Shown: positions 20,066-30,868, counted from the stretch's first letter. The stretch: 64,000 nucleotides of DNA from Chrysogorgia sp. JL179-B06 (GCA_035772405.1 JAYKKM010000310.1:959001-1023000); one strand, 5' to 3'. Translations and numbers: made by a program. Notes: a model not told the origin generated them from the sequence alone.

Positions 20066-20523
20066 GATTGAACATGTTTTGTTTGCTGACATTATGCGTT
20101 AAATCATATAATAAATCATGATGGTTTATTGCAACACCGTTTATTTTTATTATATCTGTACCCCCAGTTTTAATTTTTTTCCTTTCAAGAAATTCTTTTA
20201 TTTGTTGACCACTTGTCACAGTCGGTGTTTTCCTTACTCCGGGTGATTCATCATTGGTCACCTCATTTTCAAGTTCATTACTTTTTCTTTTCATATTTTG
20301 TTGTCTTTTTAAAAAACTAACCATACTCTCTGCGACACGTTGATCATTATTAACTTTTTTCATTTCTTCTTTCATTTTATTTTTACTTTCAATAAGTTCG
20401 AAATTATTTTTGTTGTTAATTCCCTGCAATAATTTTTCGTTTTCATGATCAGTTTTTGATTAAATCTAAAATTTCATTTAATTTACTCGGATTAATTAAT
20501 TGCATTTTATTTACTTCGGCCAT
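19980..20523 (-). pseudogene. Charged coiled-coil-like protein, about 180 codons (one frameshift)
   Basis: It starts ATGGCCGAAG at 20523. It shifts frame near a T5 run (20,453-20,457) and continues to 19980. The long middle is helical and charged (MKEEMKKVNND), followed by a TPTVTSGQQIKEFLERKKIK segment. Its last 20 codons lie in the inverted repeat. The start overlaps the end of the previous gene by 17 bases. A scaffold or minor virion protein is possible; function unknown. Confidence 0.55.
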
Positions 20524-21203
20524 TTTTTTTTATTTGTTGGTTAAGTAATTTGTATGCTTTTTGATATATGTTGATTATACGAAAATCCTCAGATAATAAT
20601 ATTTTTAAATCTTTTTCTTTTATTTTGTTCTTTGAAAACTTATTCAAAATATATTTATTATCACTGGAAAGTTGGATCGAAATTTTTTTATTTAAAATAT
20701 TTTTAGCAATGTATTGTAATTTATTAATTAATTGAGAATCTAACAACGTATTTTTTTATCAATATCTGCTTTAAGATATTTTTTTAACGATGGTAAAAAA
20801 TCCTTTTTTTTTTTTTCAAAAGCTTTTTTCTTTATTTTATTTAATTGAACTAATGTTTCTAAAAATTTTAAATCATCTTGGCAACTTGATGAAGAAGAAG
20901 TAACGGAACTTTCACTATCCATTTCATCACTAACATCATCGCTAACAACATCGCTATCATTTTCACTATCAACTTCATCCTCCTCTTCATCATCATCTCT
21001 TGAATTATCATTTTTTTCGTCTTTTTTTACCTCTTTATTTAATTCATCATTTTTTTCTTCATTTATTTTTTTTATGCGTAAACTGAAAACGGCGGAAATA
21101 CAAGAATATGTTCACGATTTAGGGGTATTTTGTTAATAACTGGTTTTTTTATTTTTGGTTTTTTTACTCTATTCTTTGTTGTAATGGGTTTTGTGTTCTT
21201 CAT
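20507..21203 (-). pseudogene. Acidic/Ser-rich protein (two frameshifts)
   Basis: Three frames fit one gene: a basic N-terminus from ATG at 21203, a long Asp/Glu/Ser run (about 20,930-21,060), then a Lys-rich helical part and the end at 20507. Breaks lie in a T8 run (21,066-21,073) and a T7 run (20,751-20,757). It sits right downstream of the capsid gene. No homology recognised. Confidence 0.5.
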
Positions 21204-21239
21204 TTTTTTTGTACATCCCCTTGTCACAAATGTTGATAA

Positions 21240-22550
21240 TTAAATGCTGTGTAATAATCTTGCAGGGGTATTTAACCCCACTCTAATTTCATTTCGAAAT
21301 TCACCAACAAATATTAACGCACCTTGAACTGTATTTTGAGAAAAATGAAAATCCACATTAACATTTCCCGACGGTCTTATGGGTAATACTGCAAGATGAG
21401 AGTCTCTATTATCTGTTAAATCAAATGCTAATATAGAATACCCGTTTATAAAGTCATTATAAGTCATGGGCATTTCTGAATAGTTACGATTTAATACCGA
21501 GCGTAATTTTGAGTAAGCTTCAGCATGATTTTCTATTCTCCCGACAACAGCGTTATTTACTGAAACTTCAACATTATCATAATTAGGCCAGTTAAATTCA
21601 AAAATATTACGAGCATATGATCCGTTCCAATTTGCTAATGGAGAAAATACAATATATAAACGTGTAGGAACGCTACCATTAAACACATCGATTACTTGAT
21701 GTGAATTTCGTCCTGCAGCTACTGATTCAGTAATACAACGATAATTGGTTGTATAATATAATGTTTCTTTATTATGGGTCACCATCCCTATATTAAGCGC
21801 ATTTGATAATTGTTTTTTGGGTTTAAATACAGGAATTTTTATTTTAAAATCGTCTAGGGTAATTATAGTGGCAGCAACGGGCATATCAGCATGATCGGCA
21901 CCCATCATTACAATTGTATTTAATGCCCTCGTTAAACGTAATTCAACTTTATACGCTGTAGGAATATATATTTCAGCACCACCTTCGCTAAATAATGAAC
22001 AATCAATCTCATCTATCAAATTCTGTGATTGATTTTGAAATGCAATTGTTTTTTGTCTCCCTCCTGCATTTACGACATTAGCATTATTAGTGAAACCCAC
22101 GATATCGCTCATATGTTCGGCTGTATCTAAATATGCTAAATTAAGCTCTTTAGAATCTTTATATCCCGACGGTATTTGACGCGTTATAAATTGTATCCAT
22201 GATGCAAAATGTGCAAAATTATCTGATGGCGTAATTAAATTTTCATTTATTTTTAATTCTTTTGTTTTCCACATTGTACGAAGGGGTAATGAAATCATCG
22301 CAAACCCCGATGCTGCAGGTGCTATAAGTCCAGCAGCATTTCTAATCGATACTCTAGCCATTATTTTAGCATCGCTTGTTTTCATTAATCCCACGGCGTT
22401 CCCATGTCTTGTAAACGTGTATACTGACGATTGATTATCTACGGGCGTTGCGATAATTTCCGTTTCACGACATTCCGTAAACGTATCATTATAGGGTGAT
22501 GAAGTAAAAAATTGTAAAGGCTCGCTAAATAATGTCATTTTTTTCCACAT
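21240..22550 (-). CDS. Major capsid protein (double jelly-roll, Polinton hexon-like), 436 aa
   Basis: The first true ATG is at 22550. The length and pattern match the widespread Polinton capsid family (often annotated F54H12.2-like). Landmarks are an early TPVDNQSSVYTF strand, LRTMWKTKELKINENLI, PTRLYIVFSPLANWNGS, NIFEFNWPNYDNVEVSVN, MTYNDFINGYSILAFDLT and a C-terminal VDFHFSQNTVQGALIFVGEF. The gene is intact, unlike most of its neighbours. It forms the hexon-like shell; assignment rests on motif order, not on a structure. Confidence 0.88.
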   Translation of the reverse strand: MWKKMTLFSEPLQFFTSSPYNDTFTECRETEIIATPVDNQSSVYTFTRHGNAVGLMKTSDAKIMARVSIRNAAGLIAPAASGFAMISLPLRTMWKTKELKINENLITPSDNFAHFASWIQFITRQIPSGYKDSKELNLAYLDTAEHMSDIVGFTNNANVVNAGGRQKTIAFQNQSQNLIDEIDCSLFSEGGAEIYIPTAYKVELRLTRALNTIVMMGADHADMPVAATIITLDDFKIKIPVFKPKKQLSNALNIGMVTHNKETLYYTTNYRCITESVAAGRNSHQVIDVFNGSVPTRLYIVFSPLANWNGSYARNIFEFNWPNYDNVEVSVNNAVVGRIENHAEAYSKLRSVLNRNYSEMPMTYNDFINGYSILAFDLTDNRDSHLAVLPIRPSGNVNVDFHFSQNTVQGALIFVGEFRNEIRVGLNTPARLLHSI

Positions 22551-22579
22551 CTTCAATTTTTTTACTTATTTTATTTTTT

Positions 22580-22741
22580 TTAAACGTTAATTTTAAGAAT
22601 ATTTGAAAGTGTTCCCAACACTTGAGGAAGAACCATACCCAGTGCCAATGCTCCACCAAAACCTCCTTTTTGTATTTTTCTTCTACGTTTTCTTATTCCT
22701 CTTTTGTTTTTTCTTTTTTTGATATATTTTTTACACGTCAT
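22580..22741 (-). CDS. Small basic mu/pX-like core protein 2, 53 aa
   Basis: Begins MTCKKYIKKRK, followed by RKRRRKIQKGG and a hydrophobic, helical C-terminus (FGGALALGMVLPQV). The GG motif after a basic stretch is the same as in the proteins at 18,544 and 31,580. A basic part plus amphipathic part separated by a protease-type site is reminiscent of adenovirus core/pVI precursors. It lies just upstream of the capsid gene on the same strand. Confidence 0.65.
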   Translation of the reverse strand: MTCKKYIKKRKNKRGIRKRRRKIQKGGFGGALALGMVLPQVLGTLSNILKINV

Positions 22742-22856
22742 TTATTTTATTTTTAAAAAAAAAACAATAAACAACAATAAAAATAATAATAATATACACA
22801 ACATTATGATTTTTTTATATAACTTTTTTTTTTTATACTTTTTTTACACAATATAT

Positions 22857-23109
22857 CTATTTTGTAAAAAACGTATTACATTTGGATCTATTTTTTTTTT
22901 TTTTTTGTATCACTTGTATAATAATATCTAAATTTAAATTTGAGGGTAATCCCACACCCTCATTTAATAAAATTTCTTTCTTAGTTGGATTTTCTTTATT
23001 TTTTTCTTTTCACAACAAAATATGATGAGGAATAATTTTTTCCACGATTTCTACCGTTTAACAATTCAGTATAATCTTCTACGGATAGTTCATTTATTTT
23101 TTCAGTCAT
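22857..23109 (-). pseudogene. Small Lys/Asn-rich protein (one frameshift)
   Basis: The ATG at 23109 overlaps the end of the 169-codon frame. The first 37 codons (INELSVEDYTELLNG) stop at 22,996. Coding-like sequence continues in another frame (EILLNEGVGLPSNLNL) to 22,857, implying a slip in the T7 run near 23,000. Function unknown. Confidence 0.4.
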
Positions 23110-23590
23110 TATTTTTTTCTTCAAATAAATTTATATATATCTTAATTTCTTCACCTTTTAACGGTACGTTATTCTCATAGTTAATAAAGAACTGTAGTGA
23201 TTGTTTAGCCTCTTTATCACTCATAAATAAAAAATAGGGGAATTTTTTTTTTTCATCATTTAATGATGTATAGGGATTTTTTTCGTCAATATAAAATAAT
23301 TCTTTTATAGTATATATAAAACGTTGTGTTGCATTGGAAATAATAGTAGATGAAGAAACTGAAATCGTTCCATTATTTTTTTTTTTTGATTGTGTTATTG
23401 CACTGAAATCCATTTTGTTTGCACACGTAATTCGAAATGAATTTTTGATATTTTTATATTCAATCGAATTTAAATTCCATAAAAAAATTTTCCCACTATT
23501 TACTAACACGTAAAGAGAAAAAGGATAAAATATTTTATATTCTTTAATTATCATTTCCCCATTTTTTTCTTCAAGAACAATCAAAAGCAT
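23102..23590 (-). CDS. Hypothetical virion-cluster protein, about 162 aa
   Basis: The ATG at 23590 shares TAATG with the end of the penton-like gene. It is beta-rich at the N-terminus (MIIKEYKIFYPFSLYVLV) with Lys runs later. Its place between penton-like and capsid genes suggests a structural or assembly role; no homology recognised. Confidence 0.6.
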   Translation of the reverse strand: MLLIVLEEKNGEMIIKEYKIFYPFSLYVLVNSGKIFLWNLNSIEYKNIKNSFRITCANKMDFSAITQSKKKNNGTISVSSSTIISNATQRFIYTIKELFYIDEKNPYTSLNDEKKKFPYFLFMSDKEAKQSLQFFINYENNVPLKGEEIKIYINLFEEKNND

Positions 23591-24476
23591 TATGTTGAAT
23601 GTATTAAACAATCAATACTAAGCGTTCCTGAATCAAAAGGAACTAATTTTCCTGTAGTATCTTTAACTTTAATATGAATTTCTCTTATGTCTTTTTTTAA
23701 TTTTCTCAATGATTTTGGGGGACTATAATAAACTAATTGTCCATCCCCCCACCACCTTGTCGATGCCATTGAATGGGTACTGTTGTTAACAATTCGGAAC
23801 AACTATCACCAACTAACCCCAGTTCTATTTCATCACAATATATAAACATTTTATTTAATCCGTCGGATACATCGGGTAAGTAATCAAAATGTTTAGAAAA
23901 AAGGGTTCGAGGTGTAGGGTTATCTTTTTTTATTTCAAACAAGAGGGGTACGATTTCAAGACCTTTTTCATTTTTTAAACCTAGCATAAAAGCTAATTTT
24001 TTTGAAAATAATATATTAATCTTTTGATTAAAAGAAGCATATTGAATACCCTTTTTTTCTACCGTAGTCTTGTTAGATAATCGAAATTCATTTACCTGTA
24101 ACCCATCGACTGCTTTACTCGCATTTTCATATACCCAATACTCAATCTCAACATTAACATTAATAATTACTTTCCCATTTGACCCGATGGTACAAAAAAT
24201 TTCAAATCCTTCTAAGATATTATTTAAAAATATAATTAATGAAGATAAATCATAAATTCCGTCGGGTATAATAAATTTATCCGATGTAAAAACGAACTCA
24301 CTGTTGGCGTATACCGAATTATTAATTTCTTCGGGTATAAAATTCTTATAGGTTATGATAAATGAAAAAAAACATTCATCACCTACAATATTTTTAGTTG
24401 TTTGAGGATAATAAACTTGTAAAACTTCTAAAAAACATTCATTGTTCAAAGCATCAATGGGTTGTGCAATTTTCAT
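23590..24476 (-). pseudogene. Penton-like minor capsid protein (one frameshift)
   Basis: The first ATG is at 24476 (MKIAQPIDALNN). The pattern fits the Polinton minor capsid/penton family: FIIPDGIYDLSSLIIFLN, NKMFIYCDEIELGLVGDS near the end of the main frame, then the conserved C-terminus KDIREIHIKVKDTTGKLVPF in the next frame. The shift lies in the C6 run 23,745-23,750. The start almost touches the integrase stop. The family caps the vertices of the capsid. Confidence 0.85.
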
Positions 24477-24490
24477 TTCAAAATCATTAA

Positions 24491-25455
24491 TCAAATTCTT
24501 TTGAAGTCCTCTTGATATTGAATTACTAGCAATGTGTAAATTCTTTTTTTTTTTAAAACTTGTAATTCAGCACGATAAAAAATTCCTTTAATTTCTTCAC
24601 GTTGTTCGTCTTCTAATTGATATGTAACGGGATCAGTGATAAATACTTTTTTAATAAAAAATATCTCATTTGTCCATCGTCGAAGACTGCTTTTTTCAAA
24701 AATATTATTTTTTACTCTCGCAATACGTACCCGAGTACCTTCACGTATCAGATCTTGAGTGGGAATAGGATAATTTAAATGATCACGTACTATTTTATTT
24801 TTTACTTTACGTATTTTTCCTTTTTGTTCTTCGCGATAAATTTCAAAAGGTGTTGCACCAGCTAATGCTTTATGTGGGGAATTATTATAACGCTTAACAA
24901 TAAGGGGTAAATACTGAATATAGTCAAATTCTCCAGTCATTGTTAAAACACGACGAACCATTGTTTTTAAAGTTCCAATTACACGTTCCACATGGGATGC
25001 TTTTATTTCTCTATTATACGTATGAAATACTTCAAAATTATATTTTTTACTTAATTTCGTACGTATATCTTGAAATTCTGTTCCTTCATCACTTTGAATT
25101 TTAAGAGGGGCTATTCCTTCTTCAATAAGAATACTTTCAAATTTATTTTTAACATTATTAGACGTTTTCTTTTTTATTAATTTTACCCAACAAAATCTTG
25201 AAAAAATATCAATACATACCAACCAATAACGATATTGATTATTATATCGGGCTAAATCTTTATTTTCAGCTAAATCAATTTCCCATTGTTCATTATTTTT
25301 ATTAACAGCATATTTCAATCGTCTATATTTTTTTTACTACTACTATGTAATCTATAATTAGAATAATCCTCATCAGTTAATGTCTCTCCTTTTAATAATC
25401 TTGAAGCTTTTTCAATAAAGTCAGCAGAAAATTTAGTTTTTTTCTTTTTACTCAT
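24491..25455 (-). pseudogene. Retroviral-type (rve) integrase (one frameshift near the N-terminus)
   Basis: The ATG at 25455 opens a short basic segment. An A8 run (25,328-25,335) shifts the frame into the catalytic core. The DDE triad is visible: QWEIDL, QSDEGTEF and HVERVIGTLK, with 33 residues between the second D and E. The C-terminal part has a TYQLEDEQREEIKGIFYRAEL segment, an SH3/chromodomain-like position. The enzyme inserts the element and should make the short target duplication seen at both ends. It lies in the late cluster between the 295-codon gene and the penton-like gene. Confidence 0.92.
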
Positions 25456-25457
25456 TT

Positions 25458-26349
25458 CTATAATAAAGAAATAAAATTAATATAATATTCTTCAAGTTCA
25501 TCAACGAGTTCTTTGTCGCGTAATATCCCCATAAAATCAACTTCTATATTTTTACAGGCTAACTCTTTATTTATAGTATCACCGTACAAACATAATGTAT
25601 CTTGTATATTTTTACAACATCTAAAACGATAATAAAAAATTTCTGAAATTACTGATGGACTTAAACGGTGACAAACCTCATCATCATCACTTTCTACTTT
25701 TATTTTCTTAATCTTTTCGTCGTCGTCATCGTCGACGTCGTCGTCAAAATTGAGTGTGGGTTTCTTTTTCTTCAATACTCGTTTTTTGACTGGTGTAGGT
25801 TGGGATTTATGACCTGTTGCATGATTATACTTTCTTAGGGCAATAATATATTCATCCAAGGAATCTTTCTTTTTTATATGAAAACTACCCCAATCATCAG
25901 ACCATACGATTTCGCTTGGCGTTGCGTTGTTGTTGTTGTTGCTGGTTGTCGGTGTTGGATCATCGTCAAATTCCATTGCATCGGCTAATTCGTTATCTTG
26001 ATGTTGATAACAAATTTCCAAACCACCCCACGCATCTGTACGAACAACCAAACGGCATGTTTGCTTTTTCCAATTTTCAAATTTTACCACTTCAAAAAAT
26101 ATCTGCACCAATTTCTCTTGAATGCTAATCTTATTAAGAACATTCAACAATGAGGGAATATGATCATTTTTTCACTTCAACAGCGCTATTGTATGTGTAC
26201 TTGTCACATCTTTTATTTGTCGGATATACTTTGGCGAGAATAGCATTACCGTTGATTTTTTTTTGTGCAATTATTTTTGCAGACAAATCTGTATACGATT
26301 GCATTTTATAAAAATGATCATATTGTTGTCGTGCATAAAGTTCCACCAT
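25458..26349 (-). pseudogene. Acidic-linker protein, about 295 codons (one frameshift)
   Basis: Two frames (26349-26164 and about 26,175-25,458) join at a T6 run (26,167-26,172). A TATAAAATA box lies at about 26,410 upstream of the ATG. The middle has an Asn-run, then VWSDDWGSFHIKKKDSLDEY, a basic patch (KKRVLKKKK) and an Asp-rich run. The C-terminus is Cys-rich and helical. It ends three bases before the integrase start. A regulatory or DNA-binding role is possible but not shown. Confidence 0.5.
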
Positions 26350-26525
26350 CTCTGAATCTGTTACCGAGTGAAGGGTAAATGATGAATCACTGTAGGGACA
26401 GTGTTTATTTTATACCCTCCTCACAATTAAAAAAAATTTCCATCACAAAAATTTTATTACACTAATAACCAACGTTTTTATATCAAATAAACTATTTTTG
26501 TTTGCTTTGCATAACTCCTAAAATT

Positions 26526-26867
26526 TTACATAACTATGTTGTTTTTTGTTTTTATTTTACATTCTATTTTATTTTCTAGAAATGCAACAAGTGCTTTCCC
26601 TATTCTTCCATTTCCATCGGAAAAAGGATGAATGGTTTCAAAAATATAATAAATCAAAACTGATATATTTTTTCTTTGATAGTTTTTTACGTAAAATTCA
26701 TCTAAATGTTCCATATATTGTTGAATATCTAGGGATCAACCCCCTCATGAAATCCAACAAATCTTTTGTTTTTGACTGTAATGTCCAGCATTCGTTAAAT
26801 GGGCCATAGATATTTCATGAATAGTTTTACAACATTCACTTATTTTCCATTTTTTCATTTTTTTCCA
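26526..26867 (-). pseudogene. Fic-domain (AMPylation-type) protein, broken or truncated
   Basis: The Fic signature HPFSDGNGRIGK is perfect in the frame 26714-26526, preceded by a helix (VLIYYIFETI) typical of Fic. The upstream part (ATG at about 26,867; AHLTNAGHYS) is in another frame with a stop near 26,758, so the gene is frameshifted. It lacks about half of a usual Fic core after the motif. Fic enzymes transfer AMP or other nucleotides to target hydroxyls. A 26-codon frame (26,997-26,917) just upstream is of unclear meaning. The domain is unexpected in a Polinton. Confidence 0.65.
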
Positions 26868-27002
26868 TATAAAATTTTCGAAGAGCAAAACAAAATCTCC
26901 CACATCTCATCCAAAATTATTTTTCATTTTCTTCGTCTTCCATTCGTATAACATCATACGCAAACACTTTAAATTTTATACAGTCTTTTAATTCCATTTT
27001 TT

Positions 27003-28169
27003 CTACATACACGTTTGTTCACTAATACTTTTATAAAAATTATCCCAATTCACATTCGATTCAGTCATTTCATACATAGGATTGTATGCAGCTAAATCAT
27101 AATTCAATGTTGTTTTTATATACTTTTTTATCATATAAAATAATTCTATTACATCTTCCTCAAGCATTATTACATATGCAAATATTTTCTCTTTACACTT
27201 AAATTCTCCTATACTTCCTCCATAATCTTGCTTAACACCCACAGAATGATTAACTTGGGTGTGATTTTCATTTAAAACATAATTACTTTTGTTTAAAATA
27301 CTTAATTTCAAAGGATCAAACTCAAAAAAATAACTTTTACTCTTACAATTTTTATACCGACATTTATCAAAGGATACTTTACCCTTTTTTATATAATGTA
27401 TAAAATCCCAAAAAACATATCTAATTTTTTTTTCAGAACCTTTTTTTTGGCTATTGAATAAACTTCCTATAGGGTTATGTTCACGACAATAAAAAATAAA
27501 ACATGAAGTGAACATGATAAGATTTTTAATTGAACTACAATAAGTATAAGAATTGAAAATACTAGGTGATACCATTAACAAATAAATATTTAAAAAAAGA
27601 GCAAAATCACCTTTCTGACTATGTATGTGCTTAAATTTGCTTACTAAACTTTCTTTTCCAAAACCCAGGGTATAAGATAAGTATTTTCTTTCAAAGGTTA
27701 GATTTTGTACAAAATATGTATAATGATATTTATCTTTGGTTTTTAAACATTGAAATAAATCTGAGTCGTCGGTTTCAAAGGGTAATACGACAAATAATTC
27801 GTTAAAACAATCGGGAAATGAAAAAAAACTACAGCATAACGTGTCTGATTCAACGAGTATAGTACGTTGTTGAAACCATCATCTCTTCAAGGAATATTTT
27901 CTTTGACTTGCTTGTAAATTCGGAATCATATAAGAGAAACGATCTTCTAGAATAAAATAGGATTCCATTCCATGGGTTGCTTGGATTTTTTTCATATTGA
28001 CTATATAGCTTTCTTCAGGGGGGTGAATGTTTTCACAATTCATCATGGGACATGTGACATATTTTCCATGATAATAATCAAATAATCCACATACCCAAAA
28101 TAAATATCCAATTTCTCCTTGGTTAAAATATTGAAAATAAAGAACAACTCTTAAAATTGTTTCAATCAT
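27003..28169 (-). pseudogene. Large hypothetical gene, copy 2 (single in-frame TGA)
   Basis: One frame runs from ATG 28169 to 27003, broken only by TGA at 27,879-27,881. It mirrors the gene at 8,213-9,375: YFQYFNQGEIGYLFWVC, FDYYHGK, QRKY near the break, then CFIFYCREHNPIG. In both copies the break falls just after the QRKY landmark. A TATATAAAG box lies at about 28,200. Function unknown. Confidence 0.6.
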
Positions 28170-28309
28170 ATTGCTGTGATTTTGAAAAATCTTTTAGTCT
28201 TTATATAGCTTTTTCAAATTCATTAAGCTAAATAAACACATTAATCTAAATAAAATAAAAAACATTGTGTTTTCCGGTTCATTCTTCAGTTGAATCTCAT
28301 GCAAGCAAT

Positions 28310-28564
28310 ATGTCAAAACCCAAACAGTATGATCTTCACTATCTTAAAGAAAATTGTCGAAATCAAATATTTATTGTACGTAAATGTGAACAAATCTTAA
28401 ATCCATGTTTTCCTATGAATCGATTATCTATAAATTTGGAAGTTATGGAGTATGCAGAAAATAAAAAGCTTAATTATAAACAATATATAACAACACATGT
28501 GGCAGGAGATTGTGGTATACATAATTTCATAGATCAAGAAGTGTATATAAATTCTTTTTTTTAA
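28310..28564 (+). CDS. Accessory paralogous-domain protein, 84 aa
   Basis: The ATG at 28310 fits the family better than the upstream one. It has YDLHYLKENCRNQIFIVRKC, LSINLEVMEY and FIDQEVYINSFF, matching the end-family pattern. Function unknown. Confidence 0.6.
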   Translation: MSKPKQYDLHYLKENCRNQIFIVRKCEQILNPCFPMNRLSINLEVMEYAENKKLNYKQYITTHVAGDCGIHNFIDQEVYINSFF

Positions 28565-28608
28565 AATAAAAAAACGCTTTTCCTCGATTTATTTTGAACT
28601 GTTTTATT

Positions 28609-29343
28609 TCAAATATTTAATTCATTAAAATTACATAATTCCCCACAACAATCTAAATATACATGTTGTTGCAACATAGATTTATCAAAATGTATTTTAT
28701 TTATTAATGTTACAATATAATTTCCATTACTGCTACCATAAATCACATTAAGTAAAGATAATATATTTTCATCTTTAATAAGAACTAAATAAAGCTCTTC
28801 ACCATCAAAATTTTCACGAAAATGATAATTTACTAATCTAAATCTTGAATCCTTACATTTACCATACAAAAACGTTTTTGAATAACATGGGATATTATTT
28901 ATCTCAAAACAATCAAGGGTTGAAATTAACGTAGGTAATCTCGGTTCTCTATCAATAAATACTACATGTTTTCCCACTAACTGATCATAAAATGACATAG
29001 TCCAGCTAAAACCGGTTATTAAAAATCTATAATATCTTTTTCCACCATATCGTTTCCGAAATATAGATTGTTCATTTTTATCTTCCACATAAATGTTAAA
29101 ATATTTATAATCATAATCAGCACATCTAAACTGATAGAGGTGCTCTCTCCATTCCAAAAAATAAAACGTTGAATCGCGTGTTTTTTCTATCTCAAACAAA
29201 TCAGCATGTAATAAATATTGAATGTCGGGATAAAGAATTTCATCAAAATCACGCTCTCGTACAGCCATTTTAAATCTTTTTAAAAAAAGCGTCTTTTCTT
29301 CTATTCGTCTATTTCCACAGAAACATTCACTGTATATTTCCAC
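28609..29343 (-). CDS. Two-domain member of the accessory family, 244 aa
   Basis: It contains the family pattern twice. First domain: DSTFYFLEW, YKYFNIYVEDK, QLVGKHVVFID. Second domain: FLYGKCKDSRFRLVN, EELYLVLIKD, MLQQHVYLD. The second is closest to the left-end protein at 4,629. The start overlaps the end of the Cys-rich gene at 29,301. Function unknown. Confidence 0.7.
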   Translation of the reverse strand: MEIYSECFCGNRRIEEKTLFLKRFKMAVRERDFDEILYPDIQYLLHADLFEIEKTRDSTFYFLEWREHLYQFRCADYDYKYFNIYVEDKNEQSIFRKRYGGKRYYRFLITGFSWTMSFYDQLVGKHVVFIDREPRLPTLISTLDCFEINNIPCYSKTFLYGKCKDSRFRLVNYHFRENFDGEELYLVLIKDENILSLLNVIYGSSNGNYIVTLINKIHFDKSMLQQHVYLDCCGELCNFNELNI

Positions 29344-29510
29344 CGTATATTTAACTTGTTTAACACCCTACGTTTAAAACTGTTTAGTCTTGAAAGTTTT
29401 AATTCATCTGGATGAATCGGACACGGGTGTTTGTTAATACATCTTCCACATGGATGTTTGTTATAATATAATCTTTCAAATCGTTCATCTGCTGTTTCTT
29501 TACGTTCCAT
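29301..29510 (-). CDS. Cys-rich small protein A, 69 aa
   Basis: RFERLYYNKHPCGRCINKHPC then CPIH, likely a metal-binding knuckle, followed by a basic helix. It is paralogous to the 58-aa protein at 29,597-29,773 (RYNRLFYSKYPCGQC). Function unknown. Confidence 0.6.
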   Translation of the reverse strand: MERKETADERFERLYYNKHPCGRCINKHPCPIHPDELKLSRLNSFKRRVLNKLNIRWKYTVNVSVEIDE

Positions 29511-29596
29511 TGTCTAACAAATATATAAACAATTATTTTTTTTTTTACTCTTATTTATACTGTTTTTTTTTTATGGGGTTTTCTTCTTTAAATCTT

Positions 29597-29773
29597 TTAA
29601 CACCATATCTTCTTTAACAACCATCTCTTTAATCTACAACAACGTTTTTGTTTTGGATCTTTCCGCGGTATATAATTCGCACACACTTCCCCACACATAT
29701 TTCCGTTAAGACATTGTCCACAGGGATATTTTGAATAGAATAATCTATTATATCGTGCATCCACGGTTTCCAT
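29597..29773 (-). CDS. Cys-rich small protein B, 58 aa
   Basis: It begins METVDARYNRLFYSKYPCGQCL. The spacing of Cys pairs and the Arg/Lys-rich C-terminus match the 69-aa protein next door, so the two arose by duplication. Function unknown. Confidence 0.55.
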   Translation of the reverse strand: METVDARYNRLFYSKYPCGQCLNGNMCGEVCANYIPRKDPKQKRCCRLKRWLLKKIWC

Positions 29774-29941
29774 GATATTTTTGTAAAAACCCTTTTATTA
29801 CATTTTTATTTATATCCTACTAAATTTTCTTTTTTATTTTAGAATATCTGTCTTTTTTAATTTTGATTTTTCTTTTTATATTTTTTTTTATAAAAAATTA
29901 TATATAAATGCGTTACCCCCATGTTATAACATTATTTGTGA

Positions 29942-30370
29942 ATGATGTCGAATTCACATGTACGCTATCGTGATTGTGATGAACATACCGGTAGACGTTA
30001 TCAAAGAATAATTGCTGATGCCTTTAACCCGTACAAAATTGAAGATGAAAGTAACTATTATCCAAGTCGTTTTCTAGCCAAAGAATTACACCACTTTACC
30101 TATGTTGTAAAGAAATGTCAACCCACGGTATTATGCGAATGTATTGAAGATATACCCTATGAAGATATACCCTCAACGCCTCAAACATATTACCTAGCTC
30201 TGGCAGTTAAAAAGAAACATGAATATGAAAATGATGAATGGAATTGTTCATGTCTGGGTGAAAACATAACAACAATTGTTGACTACGATGCTTCTGATCT
30301 TTTACAAAAAGAAATTACACTAATAATAGATTCTAATAATTTCATGAAAGCTGTAGCATATACTCAATAA
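29942..30370 (+). CDS. Accessory paralogous-domain protein, about 142 aa
   Basis: It shows FLAKELHHFTYVVKKCQPTVLCE, YYLALAVKKKHEY, then DYDASDLLQKEITLIID, the family pattern in full. A TATATAAATGCG box lies about 35 bp upstream of the double ATG. Function unknown. Confidence 0.7.
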   Translation: MMSNSHVRYRDCDEHTGRRYQRIIADAFNPYKIEDESNYYPSRFLAKELHHFTYVVKKCQPTVLCECIEDIPYEDIPSTPQTYYLALAVKKKHEYENDEWNCSCLGENITTIVDYDASDLLQKEITLIIDSNNFMKAVAYTQ

Positions 30371-30448
30371 AAACTTTTTTTTAAAAAAATTCGTGTTTTT
30401 TATTTATATATAAGATTACATATTTGATTTAATCATAGTGATAACAAG

Positions 30449-30786
30449 ATGAATCAAGTACAAGATCTCGTGACCTGTGTCAATTATAGGGGTGTAGCAT
30501 ATTATGACGATACTCCTCGTTATTATTCATGTCATTTTCTTCAAAAACATTTTCCTAACTATACATATTTGGTAGAGGATTGTAAACCTGCTATACTATG
30601 TAAAGAATGTAATCCCTCATTTTGTTCTCCACCTCAAGTCTACGAACTCTGAAAATTTTTATACAGGGAGAAGAGAAGGGAATAACCCTAAAAACAATTC
30701 TTGAAACTAAAAGTGATCATCTCGTGTATAAAACAATTAAACTAATAAATGGTAACTCAATAATTCCACAACAAATTAATTTGTAA
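30449..30786 (+). pseudogene. Accessory paralogous-domain protein (one frameshift)
   Basis: The frame 30449-30652 has SCHFLQKHFPNYTYLVEDCKP. The family C-terminus (ITLKTILETK, YKTIKLINGN) follows in another frame to 30,786, so a slip near 30,648 breaks it. A TATATATAAG box lies about 40 bp upstream. Function unknown. Confidence 0.65.
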
Positions 30787-30868
30787 ACATATTTATTTTT
30801 CTTGTAATAAAATTTTTACACAAAAATAAAAACATTCTGTTTCTAAAAGGTTTTTAATTTTAAAAACA

